Assembly (NCBI RefSeq): GCF_910596095.1
Contig: NC_056550.1
Location: forward strand, 18,756,501 to 18,820,500
Direction: 5' to 3'
Length of the DNA stretch: 64,000 bases
Source of the DNA: Thunnus maccoyii
Lineage: Eukaryota; Chordata; Actinopteri; Scombriformes; Scombridae
The translations under genes were made by a program, and so were the position numbers. Every line of letters starts with the position of its first letter. Position 1 is the first letter of the stretch. Positions 1-11,148 of the stretch are shown piece by piece. The notes under the pieces are model-generated. The model searched no databases. It was not told the origin of the DNA and saw nothing but the letters and a program-made list of their open reading frames with translations.

Positions 1-984
1 ACATAATTTTGGAGAAGCACCCAAGTGGTGCTGGTATATGGTTGCAGGACACTGGCACATCTCATATTCCTCTAATAAAATTGTATGTAAGGCCTTTTCC
101 ATAAAGTTCAAATGGTATTACACCTTTCCTTAGAAGGACTAGAGGAACATTTGCCAACCTGAGTGAGATAAGACCTATAATAAGTCCCACTCAGATATCA
201 AACATCTTTATCCTTGTGGTACATTTGATTCTAAAGATGTTGTTGCTGTTATGGAAAGCCAATGTCCTTGAAAAACTATGTGACTCTGATTTTGAGACAT
301 TACTGACATTGGCTCTCAAATAAAATGACTTACGCAGTAAAGAAAATAATTGATAGTTGTCCAAGTGCCTTTTAGAAATCGTAATATTGAATTAAACAAC
401 AATAAAGTTAAAAAATTGTTTGAACGTTTATAACTTTACAACTTGATAACTTTAAAACTGATTTCATAACCTTTTTAACTTTAACTTTATTTTAGTTTTC
501 TACATCTCTTTTACTCACACAGATGTAGGTTTCTCTGTCTGAAAGTCATGCGACCCTGGTGCTGTGCACTTTCACTGCTCACAGCTGGTTTATTCAGTTT
601 GATGATATATGTTATATTTTTTGGTTGAAATTATTGTTTTAGAAGTGGTAGTTGCATATGCTGTATTTTGGTTGGTGGTGTGTGTGTGGTGGAGGGATTT
701 CATATTTTCTGTGACCCCATGGTGAGTATTGAGTGGGTTGACTGAGGGTAGGTGTGTCTGGGTGCACCTCCACCCTGTGCTCTACTTACAGCCACATGCA
801 GTAAACACTGCTGGCATTCATTCTTGTGTGTCTCTTTGTGTGCATGTATTGCATGCACATGAAATGTAAGTGAATATCAGAGCAATTCAATTATGGCATT
901 CATTCTTGTGTCTTGTGTCTCAAGCCCCAGATGTTTCCCTTTGCTTTTAAAATATTTAAATGAGAAAAGCATACTTAACATGTA

Positions 985-1140
985 CACACTTCACAGTCAG
1001 AGAGCCTGCACACCCTCACACACCTTTTCCCTACCACACATTGGGAACCTTCACACTCTCTACTTCTGCTACACACCGAGAGACCCCTCACACTCTCTCT
1101 ATCACAGACTGAGAACCCTCACATCACCTCTCTCCCATAT
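985..1140. repeat. degenerate minisatellite, period about 35-40 bp
   Basis: About four imperfect units follow each other. Each has a CACAC stretch, a GAGA or GGGAA core, then CCTCACACTCTCT. The units differ in length and sequence, so this is an old, decayed tandem array. The open frame across it is only the repeat read as protein and has no family resemblance. The flanks (1-900 and 1150-1460) hold AT-rich sequence with nothing I recognise. Confidence 0.4.
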
Positions 1141-1465
1141 AGACCCTTAAATACACACTTTACCTCTCCTAAATTGTATAAAGTCATTCTTAAAGTTTGC
1201 TTATTTTTATACTTCGAATTATTTATTTTAGTTTACTCATTCTTGTAAGTGTAAGAAAAAACCCTGGACAGCAGAGGAAAAATGAAACTGCTTTTGTCTC
1301 GATGTAAGCTTTGTAATATGTACTGCTGTGCTAAAATAAAGAATTAAAAAATATATATTTACATGAACTATTAAACTATCATTAAATATCTTAACTTTTG
1401 ATAATTTTATTAAATTTTCTAACCTTTAACTCATCTATAAATGCGTAAATAACTAGGCTCCTCAG

Positions 1466-2010
1466 ATGCTCAGTGACCTGGGGGTATGTCTCAGGGTTTC
1501 TGGCTCAGTAACAAGACGTGGGTCTACTGGGAATTATAAGATGCCCTTTCATAAATCCTCACTTGGACAGACGGCATATCTGTTCGGGGTATTAACATGT
1601 GGAACTCTTCACCAACAGAACTCAAAATGGATTATGACTGGGAACATTTTAAACTCAAACTGAAACAGTTTTTTAAAGAGGGATCAGTCATAGTCATGAG
1701 TGATCTGGTGTTTGTTGTTTTATGAAAATTGTATTGTATGTTTCAGAGTTGTTTATGTTTTATGCTGCTTTGTATGTACTTTGTTGTTGAGTTTCATGTT
1801 GTAATGTGTGAATATGTATTGTTGAGACTTGTGTTTTGTACTTAAATGTATGTATATGTATTGCTGATTTTTATGGAATTTCATTTGTATTTTAAAAATC
1901 CATCTAGGGACAGGCATTCCAAACTAGCTCAGACTATAAATGCTGTGGCATGTGGCATAAGTTCATGCTATAAACTTGCCCCTATACAAATAAATATTAA
2001 ATAAATAAAT
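1466..2010 (+). mobile_element. non-LTR retrotransposon (LINE) 3' fragment
   Basis: The translated stretch near 1500-1665 resembles the extreme C-terminal tail seen after the reverse transcriptase of L2/Rex-type fish LINEs: a basic stretch, a 'P..KSSLGQTAY' motif, then a region equivalent to the usual WNxLP. It is followed by an AT- and TG-rich 3'UTR that ends near 2010 in an A-rich tail with several AATAAAT repeats. There is no reverse transcriptase core or 5' part, so this is a 5'-truncated dead copy. The exact LINE clade is inferred; a library search would settle it. Confidence 0.5.
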
Positions 2011-2349
2011 ATAAAAAATATTTTAAAATCAAAGGGAAATATATGGGGCTTGTGGCAATAATCTAAATTATTGACTCATCTGGAACATTGAGAAACAACA
2101 AAAACTTTTATACATTTTCTCCCTGAAGGCCCTGGACAGGTCCTTCAGTGACTATTTCATCCATCCACAGTGCTCTGAGGAGTTCTACCAGTGATCCTTC
2201 ACTCCCTCTACTGTAAGGCTTCACAACAACCTCTGCTCTCAGCAGACCCCACAGTGACTTGTAGTGCAGCATACTATCCCTCTCACAAGTACCATACTTA
2301 AGGTTTTGCACTATATGCCACCAGTTGCACTTGAACTGTTCCTGTTTCT

Positions 2350-2715
2350 TCATCGATTTGCACTACACTCTCTTTTGCATTTGCACTACTGTGTATTAGG
2401 TTGTACAGTTTTCTTTAGGTTCACAATTTTAGGTTTTTCCTTTCTGATCCACAGTGTTCCATTAGTTCATTTGCTTTGCACTTTAATGCCACTTGTACTA
2501 AAATTCAGGTTGTATGGCTGTATTGTTCTGCTCTGCTTGTGTACTTACCGATAATGGCATTTTCTTGTCTTTTTTTATTTGTTTACTTTATTATTACCCT
2601 TTATTATTACGCATTACTTTCCTGATGTACATGTACCCCCTGTATTCTGATTCTGCTGCTGCTGTAACACCTGAATTTTCCCCCCGGGTATCAATAAAGG
2701 TTATTTTATCTTATC
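2350..2715 (+). mobile_element. retroelement 3' end with ATCAATAAAG tail
   Basis: A run of short 'TTTGCACTAC' and 'TTGCACTTTA' phrases leads to a CTGCTGCTGTAACACCTGAATTTTCCCC segment, then TATCAATAAAGG and a TTATCTTATC tail. This arrangement is typical of the 3' ends of a very common fish non-LTR retroelement whose copies stop in short TTATC-like repeats. No coding part remains. Family assignment is from memory of the consensus, not from a search. Confidence 0.5.
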
Positions 2716-3499
2716 CATTGCACTGGTCTCTACATAAGGATTTAGCTTATTCAATGGAGTTCTGCAAATGAACTGTGGATTCCAGCAATATGCCTTTTGC
2801 TGTGGCTAGTCAAATTTCATCAGAATATGAAGAAGACACTTTGGGGGTGCCGTACCATGGCTGTATTATAATCTTAAGTAAATATAAATATTACACATCT
2901 GTGCGCCATACTCATCCACGGCGGTTCATGCATGGATGTACTGCATTAGCTACTGTCATGGATGTAGTTACTAAAAGGAACTTTCATTTTGTGTTGATTT
3001 TAGCGTTCCCTGTGGACAAAATTGGTAGTGTATCCCTGAATGAAGACTGCAATTCCCATGAGCACCAAAGCCTCCTGTCGTTAAGATCTGGATCTGGCTA
3101 GCGCGTGCATTTGATTTGGAAGCAAGTGAAAAAAAAACGCCACTTATTTACTAAAGACTATTTTTCTTTTGTAAACACAGCTGTTTGCAGGATGCATAGT
3201 TATGAGGTAATGTATCTATGTGTGGCTATCTGAGGTAAGTTTAATATGACGATGGGGAAACAAACTAAACGTTGTTTTAGTACTGTTCATATACCTATAG
3301 GTTACATGTAAGCCTACAACTAACATATTTGGTTGCTCAGTAATACTAATTTTGTTGAGAAAGCTACAACATTCTCTAGAAATGTTATGTCTTCGTAATA
3401 ATAAGCCAACAGCAAGATATAGCTCGGTAGCAAGGCCAACATAAAATGTTATGTTATAAGCCAGTTGTATTACAGTAATGTCCACTGTGACTTACACTT

Positions 3500-3635
3500 C
3501 CATGGACTGCACATTTCCTTTTGCATTATATGCTAAGGCGCAAACTAACAGCCATAGCCACAGGCACACAATAGGATATAACATTTATTTATTTATTTAT
3601 TATATTGCACAGAGTACAACGAAATTGGACTGCGA
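3500..3635 (+). repeat. left copy of a same-strand flanking repeat
   Basis: Contains CCATGGACTG, AAACTAACAGCCATAGCC, and a terminal AGAGTACAACGAAATTG. A diverged copy in the same orientation lies at 9843-9955, just outside the right arm of the fold-back structure. The ending resembles the 'ATTGTCATTGCACAGAGTACAACGAAATT' type terminus common among fish repeats. A tetranucleotide (ATTT)n run interrupts this copy. Confidence 0.55.
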
Positions 3636-3690
3636 TAACGTGAGCCACCGAGTGCGAAACCGTGCTAAAATGAGCCGTTGTCTGAATGTC

Positions 3691-4941
3691 GTTGCGCCTA
3701 CTGTAGTGTAAATATGGTAAGGACAGCCCGCTCGTGTGCTTACCCATAATGGCATTTTATGGGTAAGGCGTAGGTCCTGAAAGATACATAAACGCGTTTT
3801 CTTTCATGTTCTTTCTGTGCTCTTATATGATCATAATGCATTGTACTTTTTCCTCATAATTGATCTATTGCAAGTTTTATTTTGTCAATAGGTTATCAGA
3901 TAAATCCTAAAGATTGCTGTTCCCAATGTCCTCTCTGACAGTATTAAAGTAAAAGTCAACCTGTTATATCTGTTTGTGGAAACTGCAAAATAAAATGATC
4001 TCTTGGCTCTGTAGGCAGTCTGGTGTGTTTCTTTCTTCTATTTTGGGGCTTTGATGAAACGTTTTTGCATTTTCACAGACACTTCTACTGCACTACATTT
4101 CATGGTGTTTTATTAATGAGAAAATAAAGTCAGTCCATTAACATGACTGGCTCAGCATCATCTTTGTCAATCATTTTATTGGATAAGAGCAAATTAATAT
4201 ATTGTGGTTAGATGATGGATAACAGGGTGTTCAACAATTTCACAACGTTATGAGAATTATTATATCTGTCAATGATAAAATTTATAAGTAATGTAATAGA
4301 TGATGAATAACAGGGTGTTCAAGCTGTGGAAACTACTTGTATAGCACAGTTTTCTAAATGGTACATTTTCACAATGCTATGAGATATAAAATTTATAAGT
4401 AATGTGACACGACCAAGTCTGCTTAATGTAGATTTGCACTTGGCCGTCTCTCTTCTGTTGACTCAGTTTCAAGTATGACATCTGCAAATTTTTTTTAGTA
4501 GCTTAGTTAACAGCTGTCGTGGTTGTTAACTCCTAATCTCCTCTTCTATCATTGCATGACATTTTGAAATATTTTAATTAAAATCTTTGAGGAATCTCTT
4601 TTCAAATTAACTTCCAAGACCAAAAAAGCAGATACATTTTTCTGAACAATTTCCTTTCACATAACAAATTTCACAATAGGTTAATTTTCCATTGTCATGG
4701 CATTCGCTTCCTAATGTCTTATTCTATCACTGATAATAATTTGGTAACATTTTACCGCACCAACATAGAGAAATCCCACTTCAAAATCCCCTCTAAGACC
4801 AAAACTTACACAAACACATGCCTTTCTTTTAACTTCCTCAATAGGTTACTTCACCACTGTCATGGTATCTGTTTCCTAATGTCTTAGTCTATTGCTGGTA
4901 CAAATTTGTGTACATTTCACTGTACCAACTTTGAGAAGATC
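3691..4941 (+). repeat. left arm of a large inverted repeat (fold-back element)
   Basis: Read on the minus strand this arm matches 8677-9813 over its whole length with moderate divergence. Shared landmarks include the GTTGCGCCTA end, the AAACGCGTTTTCT stretch, the TAGGCAGTCTGGTGTGTTTC stretch near 4012, the GACTGGCTCAGCATCATC stretch near 4147, and ACTCAGTTTCAAGT near 4461. Toward the centre it carries three related sub-repeats beginning near 4519, 4697 and 4861 (spacing 178 and 164 bp), each built round CTAATGTCTTATTCTATCACTG. It also has a local duplication of about 100 bp (near 4213-4310 and 4300-4400) that the other arm lacks. No coding capacity. Confidence 0.8.
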
Positions 4942-5375
4942 CCTGCCATTACACAGAGAGAGAGCTAAAGTAAAACTTATTTAATGGAGTAGCGCAATAA
5001 GTTAGCCATTAGCAAACATGTTAGTTTAACTATTTTAGTGATCGAAACATTTGGTGAAATATAGGCTACCGTTATTACCATTACACTGCAAAAACAAGTA
5101 GATTATCTTTATAGCCTGTAATCAAGGGCCTCAAGCTAGTTTATGATAAGGGGGACAGAAACGGGGTGCAAAGGGCAGAGTTTTGAGTGGTCTCCCCTCT
5201 ATCAGAACATTGAATCAAACAATTATGTGTGATCCAATAACTGACAACGCTAGAATCTAAATTAAACACCCTTATGTTCTTCTTAAACAAGCCCATTCCT
5301 GTGAATGCAGTCTGTCCACTGGGGAGGTGTACAGACCTAAAGGTTGTTTAGCACAATTTCTGCTGTTACAACAAT

Positions 5376-5635
5376 CATTACTTCTTTTATTATCATTATT
5401 ATCACTTATACACATACTTAAATGACCATTACTGTTGTTGTTACTGATATTACACCATGGAAACTACTATTAATACGTTTATCAACACTATTATTTGTAT
5501 TACACATTACAATTACTACTATTAGCTGTCCTACTATTACCACTACATCTGTTATCATGCTATTACAGCTATTGCATGTGGTTTTACTACTATTGCTGTC
5601 GTTAATTCCACTATTGTTTCTATGTGCTGTATTGT
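5376..5635. repeat. degenerate ATT/ACT trinucleotide microsatellite
   Basis: Imperfect runs of ATTACT, TATTAC and ACTATT repeat for about 260 bp. The 71-residue open frame here is a by-product of the three-base period and shows only repeated T, L, I and V residues. Confidence 0.5.
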
Positions 5636-6278
5636 AGCCCCTGGACTGCTACAGAAGGTATTTGGCCTCCTAAGCCCTGCATGGACTTATGTAAGTCTTG
5701 TTGACTGACTTCGGATAAACTCAGAACCCTCCATTCACATTTTTGTGATGGGGTCTTTCAAGATTAATAGTATATGCACATGCATCCTCGGCTTTTTTTG
5801 TACACTAAAAAAGCGAGGTTGCTTCTGTAAACCAGTTGCGGGGTCAAGCCTCCAGGTGTTTTTTTCTGGGTTGTTTCTTCTATGTTGGGTCAAGGAAATT
5901 CTTTCTTCCAAAAGGTTTGTATCAACACACAAACACGCAAATAAAATGTATATATAGCCACAATTAAATTAATCCCTTTGTAGGAGTCAAATAAAATTAT
6001 CAGTGGCTAGTTTAAGTCTTCAACCATTTTCACATAGGACTTGTTTTATGTTTGGATTTGGGGTCATTGTGTGTTTTACGTGATTCTCCTGTCCCTCTTC
6101 CTTTGGAGAAATTACAGCCTGGCCAAGTGTTGATGATGCAAAAAGGTCCCTCACTGACCTTCATTCTGTAAATATGGATTTCACAAAGCAGTGAAAGTTT
6201 CTCTACCAGTATTATGCCCTTCCTTTGCACCAACTTACAACACACTTGGTGCAGCAGCTGTAGCAGTGAAGGGATACT

Positions 6279-6600
6279 GTCATGATCCTGTCACTGTCCT
6301 GTTTTCTCTGTCTTTGTTGTGTTGTCTCTTGTGGTCCCTGGCCTCCTGTGCCCCACCCTTCTTTTCCCTCCACACCGGCCCTGCATCAGCCTCATCAGCC
6401 TTGCCCTGCTCCAAGTGTTTTCCCCAGCCAATCAGTTCCTTGCCTGTTCTCCTTTCTAGTCACCTGTTGCCTATTCCCTTGTTAGTTCAGTTTGTATTTA
6501 AGCCCTGTGGTTCAGTTCAGTCCTTGTTGGATCATTTGTTTTATTCTGTTCTCCTGCACTCCTGAGTCTTGTTTCTGTGTTGAAAAAACAAATATTGATT
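6279..6600 (+). repeat. possible LTR-like dispersed repeat fragment
   Basis: The segment starts TGTCATGATCCTGTC. It is C/T-rich, contains AGCCAATCAG and GTATTTAAGCCC (CCAAT-like and TATA-like motifs in promoter order), and is followed by a TCCTGCACTCCTGAGTC stretch. This composition resembles one end of a fish retroelement LTR. No second LTR or internal coding region was seen, so it is at most a solo or partial copy. Alternative: an unrelated pyrimidine-rich spacer. Confidence 0.25.
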
Positions 6601-6848
6601 CTCTAGTTCCTACTGCCTGCTATCTCCTGCTTTTGGGTCCATTTGCTCCAGTCCACCTGCCTGTGTTATGGCTTGGAGAGCATACCACTGCTCTGAAGCA
6701 TTTGTCATTTTATACTTTTTAAGACATTTATTGTTAATTGTTACAGTCAAATGTTAAGTATTTTATCATCTGGCTGTACAATGTAGCATATTTTCTGTGT
6801 AAAATAAATAGAAAAACTGTGTCATATTTGTAATCAAAATGTGCCGCA

Positions 6849-7800
6849 TTGTTTTGTAACAAAATCCTTGACAAGAAACCGGTACATTTTCATCGCCCAA
6901 TATTAAAAAAATATAACCTGTTGAGTTGGGACAACATGATTAAATATGTAGATTTTTGTCTTACGTACAAGATTATATATGGCTTAGCCTCTCCTCTGCT
7001 CAGACAGTTTGTCAACATAAGAACAACTGCATATGGGTTCATAAGAGGTGCAGCAAGAGGGGATTGCATCATCCCACTCAGAAAAAGCACTTTCAGTCAG
7101 CAACTATTAGAGAACTGGACACATACGGTTCATTTAGAGCTCATTTGAAGAAATGGTTAATTACTGGTTAATTAGCACTCAGCTCTGTCAGCACTCAAAC
7201 GTAATTGCACCTCACTGTCCTCAGTCTGTCTGTGCTGAACTTCCTTTGCTGTCTGCTGTCACCTGTCGCTATCTTGCTATCTTGCTACTGCCAGTCTGCC
7301 CTCATGTACCTGCATGCATGTCTTATTGTGGTCTTGCTTTTATTGTGTCACACTGATTTATGTATTTTACATACTGTGCATGCTTTTTTATGTCTGTGCT
7401 TATGCATTGCTTGTTTCAGTTAGTTTCTAACAATGCAGCTCAATGTGGTCTTATTCAATCTACGTCTCTATTAACATTAATATCTTAATGTATTTATTGT
7501 CTTGCATATCTTGTATTATTAGCGTCTGTGTTGCGTGTTTTAAATAATACCTGACAATGTAGTAAAAGGGTGTCCTGAATTATGTTTTTGTTATTAACAT
7601 TAATATTTTTTTTCTTCATTTTATTATTTGTTCTGCATGCTTATAAATGATCTTAATAACTTTGTACTTTCAATCTCATATTCTGTTTTTAGGGTGACTC
7701 TAACATCTGTCTGCGGACTACAGATGAAAAATAGCCTCTTGGCTAACTCTGGTGCATTTACAGCAATGTTTATTACTGTGCACTGTCCCTGTCAAATAAA
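6849..7800 (+). mobile_element. LINE 3' fragment, frameshifted ORF2 tail plus 3'UTR
   Basis: The frame from about 6890 reads like the C-terminal tail of an L2/Rex1-type LINE polyprotein: 'FCLTYKIIYGLASPLL', then a basic 'RGAARGDCIIPLRKS' segment. After about 7090 the resemblance continues in another frame ('SFRAHLKKWLITG'), so at least one frameshift is present. The 3'UTR runs to CCCTGTCAAATAAACC near 7800. A diverged copy of part of this UTR lies at 57850-58070, sharing TGACAATGTAGT, TGCATGCTTATAAATGAT and GGTGACT..AACATCTGTCT. It is dead. Confidence 0.65.
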
Positions 7801-8051
7801 CCAGTAAATAAAATAAAAGTAAATAAATACATGCAATGATATGAAAATCAGGAAATCTTTTTTATGCAATAAGAGTTGGGATTGGGAATAATTTACAGTA
7901 ACAGTGGAATTTACAGTAACTGGAACTGAAAATCACCTAAAAATTTTTAGCTCTTAATCCAGGGGAAGACTTAAACTGACCCACATGCATTAGTTCAGTG
8001 ATTAATAGGATATAACCCAGAATATCTCATTTAACTGAAGACAAGAGTGAA

Positions 8052-8160
8052 ATTAACAATGTTGGGTTATCAACCCAACATGTTGGGTTATATACATTAC
8101 CCAGTTTAAAATGGCCCAAAATGTGTCAGGCCCAAAGTGATGTGGTTAAAGTTGGGTTAA
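8052..8160. repeat. palindromic GGGTTAT/ACCCA short repeat
   Basis: TGTTGGGTTATCAACCCAACA is self-complementary and is followed by further GTTGGGTTA and ACCCAG motifs. This matches the look of a small non-autonomous DNA element widespread in fish. No coding content. Confidence 0.4.
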
Positions 8161-8676
8161 TTTAAAACTTTTTTTAGGGTTCAGGTTTACCAATATGACC
8201 AAAGACTCACTTCCTGATGCTTCAAACGTATTGGGCAGTTTGTTATTATATTATCCATTTAGAGTGTATTATAGATCAATCCTTGATCAAGCGCCCTCTG
8301 CAGGCCCCATGGACAGGGTCTTGAAAAGCACCTGACTCTCTTCTAGTCTCCATGGTCACTCTCCAGTGACTACCCACACCTTGTCAGTAAAACACATTCA
8401 TCATGTGAGAAAGTGCTGAAGTGCACCTGGCTCCCTCACAATCCCTGTGAGCGCTCTTCGGGGCGCTGAGGTGTTAAGGCATCCAATTTGGCCAGGTAGA
8501 GAAGCTCCACTTTCAGGTAACAATAAATAAATAAATACATAAAAAGGTAGAATTTAGTCAAAATGAGCCTGAACACTCCCAGCAATTAACCGCACCATGT
8601 GACACAACGTCAGCCACATAAATTTGTAACAGTGTTGTAAATCACCAACTCTTGGTGGACAAATTGAATTTGTATT

Positions 8677-9813
8677 TCTCAATGTTGCTGCAGTGAAATG
8701 TTACTAAATTTGTACCAGTGATAGAATAAGACATTAGGAATCAGATACCATGACAGTGGTTACCTAACCTATTGAGGAAGTTAAAAGAAATATATGCGTT
8801 TGTGTAAGTTTTGGTCTTGGAGGGAATTTTGAAGTGGGATTTCTTCCAGTTGGTTCATTGAAATGTAACCAAATTTGTACCAGTGATAGAATACGACATT
8901 AGGGAGCAGATGCCATGGCAACCATGAACTAACCTATTGAGAAATTTGTTTGGTGAAAGGTCAAAGTTCTGTGAAATGTATCTGTGCTTTTTTGGTCTTG
9001 GAGGTCAATTTGAACTGAGATTCCTCAAAGATGAAGGTTATTTTACTTAGAGATTAAGTAAAATATTTCAAAATGTCATGCAATGATTGAAGAGGAGATT
9101 AGGAGTTAGCAACCACAACTATGAAAGCTACTAAAAAAATTGCTGATGTCACACTTGAAACTGAGTCAACAGAAGAAAGATGACCAGTACATTAAGCATA
9201 CTTGGTCGGGTCACATTACTCATAAATTTTATGATTTACAGATATAATAATTCTCATAGCATTGTGAAATTGTTGAACACTCTGTTATCTATCATCTAAC
9301 CACAATATATTAATTTGCTCTTATCCAATAAAATGATTGACAAAAGATGATGCTGAGCCAGTCATGTGAATGGACTGGCTTTGTTTTCTCTAAGATGTGA
9401 TCACAGTTTAATAAGACACTATGAAGTGTAGTGCAGTGGAAGTGTCAAACAATGCAAAAACGCTTCATCAAAGCCCCAAAATAGAAGAAACAAACACACC
9501 AGACTGCCTACAGAGCCAAGAGGTTATTTTATTTTGCAATTTCCACAAACAGGTACAGTGGGTTGACTCAACTTAAATACTGTCAGAGAGGACATCAGGA
9601 ACAATAATCTTTAGGATTTACCTGATAACCTATTGACAAAATAAAACTTACAACAGATCAATTATGAGGGAAAAGTACAATGCAAATTGTATTTTTGTAA
9701 TTTCAAAAAAGAGCACAGAAAGAACACGATAGAAAACGCGTATATGTATCTTCAAGGACTTTCGCCTCGCTTAGAGGCCGTCCTTACTATATTTACACTA
9801 CTATAGGCGCAAC
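8677..9813 (-). repeat. right arm of the large inverted repeat
   Basis: Reverse-complement partner of 3691-4941. It carries three mirrored sub-repeats near 8715, 8880 and 9082, each with a version of ACCAGTGATAGAATAAGACATTAGG. It runs outward through the conserved CTGAGTCAACAGAAG, GATGATGCTGAGCCAGTC and GCCTACAGAGCCAAGAGG segments to TAGGCGCAAC. Divergence between the arms, including small insertions and deletions, shows that the structure is not recent. Confidence 0.8.
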
Positions 9814-9842
9814 GAAATTCACAGTCCTACACAGTCCTATGC

Positions 9843-9955
9843 TTCCATGGACTGTACACAGGTGTAAACTAACAGCCATAGCCGTAGGCATACCATAGAA
9901 TATAATAAAATCATTTTATTGTCATTGCAAAGAGTACAACGAAATTGAGTAGCAT
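9843..9955 (+). repeat. right copy of the same-strand flanking repeat
   Basis: CTTCCATGGACTGTAC, AAACTAACAGCCATAGCC, ATTTTATTGTCATTGC and AGAGTACAACGAAATTG occur in the same order and on the same strand as at 3500-3635. The outermost parts of the fold-back locus are therefore direct, not inverted. From 9956 to 10670 there is only AT-rich sequence with no recognisable gene. Confidence 0.55.
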
Positions 9956-10674
9956 CCTGACGGTGCATTCTCACATAAACAACAATTAAAAATAGAATAG
10001 TTCAAACTAAACTAATGTAAGGGGCTAAATATATAAATAACATGCACACACACACATTTTTTTATGTTTGACCCCAGCAATTTAAACCTACAAGGTACTC
10101 TTGTGGAAAAGAGAGGAAATCTGCGCTTGAAACCAAAACCCAACACGGGCATTTGTGCACAGCCCTGTATTCTCTCTACCAATTCAATGTACTAACCTTT
10201 GAGTTAAATTGAAGACCAATTTATATTAATTTATCTTTTTTAACTTTATTTATTGTATTATTTATGTTGTATTATTTATAGATTTAGATGTTTATTTTTT
10301 TGCATATTTTTAATTAAACTGGTTTCTTGTTTTTATGTTTGTTTTCTCTTACTCAGACACATGCCAAAGTTTTTAATACCATGGTTGACTTGCCTTGTTA
10401 TTTGTAAATGTATTGTTCAATAAAGCATTACAAAAAAGGAAAAGTATCACTTCAGACAAACTAGTGTCACTCCCTTACATACATGCAACATCTGATTCAA
10501 AACCTCAGAAGGATAAAAGTACACTTTGATCCAATAGACATGCTACAAAAGAACTCAAGAAATGAGTGTTATCAAATCCTGTTTCAGTATTTTAGACTAA
10601 CTAATTTGATTGAGAATATATGAGTTTTGTTATAAATATTGTAAATACTAAATATTCTGATCCATTATCCATAC

Positions 10675-10740
10675 CAGTTGGTTGCGGTAATGCACCAATT
10701 CGTTGTTTTCTGACCGCCAATAAACCTCAAAGAAGAAGAA
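10675..10740 (+). repeat. short GGCGGTAATG-type dispersed repeat, copy 1
   Basis: CCAGTTGGTTGCGGTAATGC is followed by a GACCGCCAATAAA segment and an AAGAAGAAGAAG tail. A second copy lies at 10947-11045. The inverted motifs (GGTTGCGGTAATG against ACCGCC) and the GAAGAAG tail are typical of a small repeat found near many fish genes. Confidence 0.5.
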
Positions 10741-10946
10741 GAACTTAAGGCAGTAAGTTGAAAGTTTCCATGGAAGTAAACAAGAGACAGACACTTAAAA
10801 TTACACTCCAAAGGAATCACACAACACTAGGTATTAGAAAATTGTTGCAGAGCAGTTCAGGTGATGTAGGGTACATGGCTATTTTGAGATTTTAGAAAAC
10901 ACAGGACTTAATAGGAGAATTTAATGCATTAGTATAGTAATTGTTC

Positions 10947-11045
10947 TGATCCACACTCCAATCCAGAGGGTGGCGGTAATGCCACCTGGAAACACCCGGA
11001 CGCTGTTTGCCAACCGCCATTAAACAACAAAATAAGAAGAAGGCG
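10947..11045 (+). repeat. short GGCGGTAATG-type dispersed repeat, copy 2
   Basis: CTCCAATCCAGAGGGTGGCGGTAATGCC is followed by GTTTGCCAACCGCCATTAAA and an AATAAGAAGAAGGCGG tail. It is the fuller of two tandem copies. It ends about 100 bp before the xab2 start codon and so lies within, or next to, the xab2 promoter or 5'UTR. Confidence 0.55.
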
Positions 11046-11148
11046 GAAATACCATTGTGAACTACACGCATTGGGCGGTCTGCAAGCTAGCGTTAGCTTA
11101 AGTTATATTACTATTTTATCCTGGATCAGTCAATTTCTCGGGGAAGAA

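Larger units (their letters stand above)
4942..8676. other. central region between the inverted arms, no intact gene
   Basis: About 3.7 kb separates the two inverted arms. It contains a degenerate trinucleotide tract (5376-5635), an LTR-like pyrimidine-rich stretch (about 6279-6600), a frameshifted LINE 3' fragment (6849-7800) and a short palindromic repeat (8052-8160). I see no transposase-like reading frame. The open frames present are short and match no family. The segment 8270-8520 is a little richer in G and C, but I recognise nothing in it. Confidence 0.5.

Noticed and set aside
6191-6565. 124-codon plus-strand open frame with a hydrophobic look
   Set aside because: Arises from a pyrimidine-rich, possibly LTR-derived segment; no family match, and an overlapping frame is open too.
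6849-7171. LINE reading frame as a functional gene
   Set aside because: Only the tail of the protein is left and the resemblance changes frame, so it is a dead fragment.
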